Below, one piece after another: positions 53,979 to 57,273 of a stretch of DNA of 57,273 nucleotides (position 1 is its first letter; each line of letters begins with the position of its first letter). The position numbers and the translations under genes are program-made. The notes below the pieces were generated by a model. That model worked only from the letters and a program-made list of their open reading frames with translations. It was not told the origin of the DNA and made no database searches. The stretch is from an uncultured Bacteroides sp. (GTDB lineage Bacteria; Bacteroidota; Bacteroidia; Bacteroidales; Bacteroidaceae): positions 1 to 57,273 of the forward strand of contig USAN01000013.1 of NCBI GenBank assembly GCA_900552645.1. The letters are read 5' to 3'.

Positions 53979-54539
53979 ATGGTTTACAGATTTACAATAA
54001 TTTCTGATGAAGTTGATGATTTCCTCAGAGAAATAAAAATAGATTCGGAAGCCACTTTCTACAATTTACATTCAGCAATACTGAAAGCTACCGGATATAA
54101 AGATGATCAGATGACATCATTTTTCATATGTGATGATGATTGGGAAAAACAACAGGAAATCACACTTGAAGATATGGGAGGAACTTCTGAAGAAGATAAT
54201 TACATTATGCGAGAGACTCCTTTGAGTACTCTTTTAGAGGATGAAAAACAGAAAATGATATATGTTTTCGATCCTTTGGCAGAACGTGTTTTCTTTATTG
54301 AATTATCTGAAATTCTTACAGGAAGTAATCTTACACAAGCTATTTGTTCACGAAAGAAAGGAGAAGCTCCTAATCAAACGATTGACTTTGACCAGCAAAT
54401 GGCTACAAATACAGGTAATGTAGATCTTGATGAAAACTTCTATGGAGATCAAGACTTTGACATGGATGACTTTGACCCGGAAGGATTTGACATGAGCGGG
54501 AATTCTACACCAGAATCATTCGAACCAGAAAATTACTAA
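53979..54539 (+). CDS. Plasmid pRiA4b ORF-3-like domain protein
   Basis: Cytoplasmic protein of 186 residues whose first ~125 residues (MVYRFTIISDEVDDFLREI ... LHSAILKATGYKDDQMTSFFI) fit the pRiA4b ORF-3/IS1096 TnpR-associated family. The last ~50 residues are very acidic and probably disordered (LDENFYGDQDFDMDDFDPEG). No catalytic motif is seen and the function is unknown. It is placed between lpxA (43 bp) and miaA, followed by a perfect 21-bp inverted repeat. Confidence 0.8.
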   Translation: MVYRFTIISDEVDDFLREIKIDSEATFYNLHSAILKATGYKDDQMTSFFICDDDWEKQQEITLEDMGGTSEEDNYIMRETPLSTLLEDEKQKMIYVFDPLAERVFFIELSEILTGSNLTQAICSRKKGEAPNQTIDFDQQMATNTGNVDLDENFYGDQDFDMDDFDPEGFDMSGNSTPESFEPENY

Positions 54540-54550
54540 TCTTGCTACAT

Positions 54551-54594
54551 ATAAGTGTATCAAAAATAATAAATATTATTTTTGATACACTTAT
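54551..54594 (+). terminator. Perfect 21-bp inverted repeat, likely terminator
   Basis: ATAAGTGTATCAAAAATAATA (54551-54571) is exactly mirrored at 54574-54594 with two bases between. It lies 12 bp after the pRiA4b-like stop and 32 bp before miaA. AT-rich, with T-rich right arm. Confidence 0.7.
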
Positions 54595-54626
54595 TTATAA
54601 TATCTCCACTCTTTTCACTCCATTTC

Positions 54627-55523
54627 ATGAATAAAACTCTAATCATTCTTCTAGGGCCAACCGGTGTAGGTAAAACAGAACTGAGCTTATCTGTAGCCGA
54701 ATATTTTGGAACTTCGATTATATCTGCAGATTCGCGACAGTTATACAAAGATCTAAAAATAGGAACAGCAGCCCCCACTCCCTCACAATTGTCACGTGTT
54801 CCTCATTATTTTGTAGGAACATTAAATCTTGATGATTACTATAGTGCTGCTCAATATGAAATAGATGCCCTAAAGAAGATTGAAGAGTTATTCAAGGAAA
54901 AAGATGTAGTTGTTCTTACAGGAGGCTCTATGATGTATATTGATGCTATATGTAAAGGAATAGATGACATTCCTACTATAGACAAGGATACTCGTGAGCT
55001 AATGTTGAAACGTTACGAGGAAGAAGGGTTAGAAACGCTGTGTGCCGAACTAAAGCTTTTAGATCCTGAATATTATAATATCGTAGATTTAAAGAATTAC
55101 AAACGAGTAGTTCATGCATTAGAAATTTGCTATATGACAGGGAAAACGTATACTTCATTCCGTACAGCGATTCATAAAAAGAGAGATTTCAATATAATAA
55201 AGATTGGTCTTGTAAGAGATCGAGAAGAATTATATAACAGAATAAACAGGCGTGTAGATACGATGATAGCTGATGGCCTGATTGATGAAGCAAAAGAAGT
55301 CTTTCAATTCAGACATCTCAATTCTCTTAATACTGTAGGATACAAAGAGATATTCAACTATCTTAATAATGAATGGACACTTGATTTTGCCATTGAAAAA
55401 ATTAAGCAAAATTCGCGAATCTATTCACGTAAACAAATGACATGGTTTAAACGCGACAATAGTATAAAATGGTTCAATCCAGAAAATGCTAAAGAGATTA
55501 TGGAATTCTTAAAAAAGAATTGA
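54627..55523 (+). CDS. miaA: tRNA dimethylallyltransferase
   Basis: Transfers dimethylallyl to A37 of tRNAs reading UNN codons; 298 residues. P-loop GPTGVGKTELS at residue 10, ISADSRQLYKDLKIGTAAP, and the tRNA-contact segment NRRVDTMIADGLIDEAKEV. I chose the ATG at 54627 (MNKTLIILLGPTGVGKT); the 15-codon extension upstream overlaps the end of the inverted repeat. A weak hairpin (TGTAGC/GCTACA, 55551-55571) follows. Confidence 0.95.
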   Translation: MNKTLIILLGPTGVGKTELSLSVAEYFGTSIISADSRQLYKDLKIGTAAPTPSQLSRVPHYFVGTLNLDDYYSAAQYEIDALKKIEELFKEKDVVVLTGGSMMYIDAICKGIDDIPTIDKDTRELMLKRYEEEGLETLCAELKLLDPEYYNIVDLKNYKRVVHALEICYMTGKTYTSFRTAIHKKRDFNIIKIGLVRDREELYNRINRRVDTMIADGLIDEAKEVFQFRHLNSLNTVGYKEIFNYLNNEWTLDFAIEKIKQNSRIYSRKQMTWFKRDNSIKWFNPENAKEIMEFLKKN

Positions 55524-55691
55524 ATCTATTCTCAATACCTACAGTACTAATGTAGCAAAAATAAAGCTACAATAATTAGAAGAATCATACATAATGTATA
55601 TAGTGCATTAATGTATCTCTTATAATTAAATAACAACAATATTACTCTATTGTAATAAAGACTCTAATAATATAGTCTTAACATAAAAAAA

Positions 55692-55718
55692 ATGAGCTCG
55701 GCTTTTCACCGAACTCAT
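55692..55718 (-). terminator. Terminator of the porin gene
   Basis: Ten-pair stem ATGAGCTCGG/CCGAACTCAT with one mismatch and a 7-nt loop, followed by seven T on the minus strand. Bases 55524-55691 hold only the weak miaA hairpin. Confidence 0.8.
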
Positions 55719-55746
55719 ATATATAAATCATAGAAGTTGACAAGCA

Positions 55747-56961
55747 TTAAAACATAAATATTGCAGTACCTACCAAACGATTATTTGTAACAGAATGAGT
55801 ATCTATAATTCTGCCGTTAGACTGCTTCAATGTACCATACCACGCAGAAGTCATATTATATTCAAATCCAAATTTCCAGTTAGGAACGTTATAAGTAAGC
55901 TCGGCACTTCCACTCATAAGCTGGTCAACATTAGTACCTGTTCCATACATTGTTGTAATTGCATTAGATGTTCCTAAATTCTTCATATACCCCAAAAACA
56001 AAGCAGGACGCCATTTCTTTCCATAAGCAATATTAAACCAAGTGCTGCTGTTACAGTTTGGAGAATACTTCTGTTCGCCGGTTTTATCATTAATTGATTT
56101 AACTCCATAGCCACCCAACATAGATACTTGAGTCAAGTTAGAACCTAATACACTTTTAGCTGCTACGTATAAATTATCATTACTATATTTCATGTGAACT
56201 TCATAAGATAAAGTCGTAATTCTTTCATTTACCTTATATACCATTTCATTATGTATCGATTCTGTTCTAGGCATTAAAGATATCATTTCTATACCTGCGC
56301 CTACCAATAATTTTGACGATTTATAATCAACTCCTACATAAATTTCTGGAATACAGCTATTTTTTATATAGTTCTGACTTTTCCCTGAAGGTCCCTGCGA
56401 AAGATACTGAGACTGCCATATTGCTGCTCCTGTAAGCTGAATATTACCTGAAAAATATCTATATCTGATTTGAGGTGCACGACTGAATGGCTGAAATGGA
56501 GCACCCATATTCAGGTTCAATACCTGAGGTGCAACTTCACCATATAAAGGATGCCAAGTCTGTCCCATCAACAATGAATGATTATTCCATGCAAGGTTAA
56601 AATATGCATGTCGTAATCTTACCACAGAAAATGACGAACCAGTTCCACGAAAATCCACTTCAAGTTTAGCCGAAGTATTTGCTTTCCATAACTGCGGCCC
56701 CTTTACATCTACTCCTACTCTTGAGTACAAATCATAAAATCCTCCACTAAATCTAGAATTAAGATCTTTACCATCAGCATCATAAACTTTATCTTTTGGA
56801 TACATATAGAACAATCCATCTACACTTTCTTCATTAGCGCGGCTATTATAGAACAAGTCTGTTCTAATCTGTCCATAAAATTTATATCCAAACTTCTTTT
56901 GCTGAGCCTCTGCTCCTGCTGTAATTAAAAATACAATTATCAATAATACTATTTTTTTCAT
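55747..56961 (-). CDS. Porin-like outer-membrane beta-barrel protein (DcaP-like)
   Basis: Outer-membrane protein of 404 residues. Signal peptide MKKIVLLIIVFLITAGAEAQ. The rest alternates amphipathic strands (YKFYGQIRTDLFY, SAKLEVDFRG, SVVRLRHAYFNLAW, FSGNIQLTGAAIWQSQ) and ends in Phe (VGTAIFMF), the usual signal for barrel assembly. The opening FYGQIRTDLFYNSR and the RLRHAYFNLAW...GQTWHP segment recall DcaP-like porins. The substrate is unknown. Single gene with own promoter element and terminator. Confidence 0.8.
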   Translation of the reverse strand: MKKIVLLIIVFLITAGAEAQQKKFGYKFYGQIRTDLFYNSRANEESVDGLFYMYPKDKVYDADGKDLNSRFSGGFYDLYSRVGVDVKGPQLWKANTSAKLEVDFRGTGSSFSVVRLRHAYFNLAWNNHSLLMGQTWHPLYGEVAPQVLNLNMGAPFQPFSRAPQIRYRYFSGNIQLTGAAIWQSQYLSQGPSGKSQNYIKNSCIPEIYVGVDYKSSKLLVGAGIEMISLMPRTESIHNEMVYKVNERITTLSYEVHMKYSNDNLYVAAKSVLGSNLTQVSMLGGYGVKSINDKTGEQKYSPNCNSSTWFNIAYGKKWRPALFLGYMKNLGTSNAITTMYGTGTNVDQLMSGSAELTYNVPNWKFGFEYNMTSAWYGTLKQSNGRIIDTHSVTNNRLVGTAIFMF

Positions 56962-56988
56962 GAATTATGGGTGTTATAAAATCGGCCG

Positions 56989-56996
56989 CAAAATTA
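56989..56996 (-). promoter_or_regulatory. -7 element of the porin gene
   Basis: TAATTTTG (minus strand) fits TAnnTTTG, 27 bp before the start. A TTTG at 57011-57014 is nearer than usual for a -33. Confidence 0.5.
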
Positions 56997-57175
56997 CGAC
57001 TTATTTTTAACAAATCTTACACTTTTTGAAAAAATAAAGTATATTATAACGCTTTTCATTTCAAATATAGTGAACTAAACATAAACACATTATTAAAAGA
57101 GAATATTATAAAATGAATATTCAAAACAAATTTTAGGTGAACATACTAAGTATATTATAATATTACGGTACACTA

Positions 57176-57272
57176 TTTATTTATAATGTCACATCATTCA
57201 CAATTCCACAACATTGATTATCAATTATTTACATATAAACATTACCCTCATATCATTCACACTTTATATTAT
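57176..57272. repeat. Terminal interspersed repeat, copy C (inverted relative to copy A)
   Basis: Two 24-bp blocks (57189-57212, 57238-57261) are exact reverse complements of 73-96 and 24-47, with an identical 25-bp spacing but different spacer sequence. Copy C lacks the extra 11-bp unit seen in copy A. The bases between the porin promoter and this copy are AT-rich with no gene. Confidence 0.8.
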
Positions 57273-57273
57273 A

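Overview
The window is a 57 kb piece of chromosome from a low-GC member of the Bacteroidota, most likely order Bacteroidales and close to Bacteroides/Phocaeicola. Four things support this. Many start codons sit just downstream of TAnnTTTG-type -7 elements. Most genes lack a Shine-Dalgarno (SD) sequence. The gene content is typical: RprXY-type two-component system, NigD-like lipoprotein, hybrid two-component regulator, DUF4827, DUF4924, an LpxC-FabZ fusion, split ThrE and split ChrA. Conserved cassettes (rpsF-rpsR-rplI, prfA-pyrF, lpxD-lpxC/fabZ-lpxA-miaA) are also present. No tRNA, rRNA, CRISPR array, intact insertion sequence or prophage was seen.

Layout. 1-1.4 kb: inverted-repeat element, then rplI-rpsR-rpsF. 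1.5-4.6 kb: MarR regulator, small membrane protein and rprY-rprX. 4.9-7.1 kb: an EF-G paralogue with degenerate GTPase motifs. 7.4-14.4 kb: hemW, then glmM, a DUF4827 lipoprotein, nrnA, comEC and rpe. 14.5-17.3 kb: an ECF sigma factor, its putative membrane anti-sigma/beta-barrel partner, and a divergent NigD-like lipoprotein. 17.5-20.8 kb: tsaC-clc-fmt operon. 20.9-21.7 kb: a decayed RND transporter remnant next to a tandem array of 22-bp near-palindromes. 21.7-24.0 kb: a previously uncalled 54-codon membrane microprotein, split thrE and a LysR regulator. 24.1-26.6 kb: a secreted DPP-IV-like peptidase. 26.6-30.5 kb: a degenerate repeat copy, then lysE-DUF4924-rfbD-prfC. 30.7-39.6 kb: purL, then a large hybrid two-component regulator joined to two half-size ChrA proteins. 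39.6-45.3 kb: a GHL10 glycosidase, uvrA and pgk. 45.8-55.5 kb: purM, prfA-pyrF, an HD phosphohydrolase, the lipid A genes, a pRiA4b ORF-3-like protein and miaA. 55.7-57.0 kb: a porin-like outer-membrane protein. The last 100 bp are an inverted copy of the repeat at the first 100 bp.

Most of the window is core housekeeping: translation (S6, S18, L9, RF1, RF3, Fmt, TsaC, MiaA, EF-G paralogue), purine and pyrimidine synthesis (PurL, PurM, PyrF), envelope synthesis (GlmM, LpxA, LpxC/FabZ, LpxD) and glycolysis. Accessory interest lies in the sigma/anti-sigma-barrel/NigD module, the regulator-ChrA unit, the RND remnant with its palindrome array, the thrE microprotein, and the interspersed GTGAA-rich repeats. 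The most biologically suggestive signals are the strong SD sequences in front of rpsR and rplI in an SD-blind lineage, and the EF-G paralogue that has lost its catalytic histidine.
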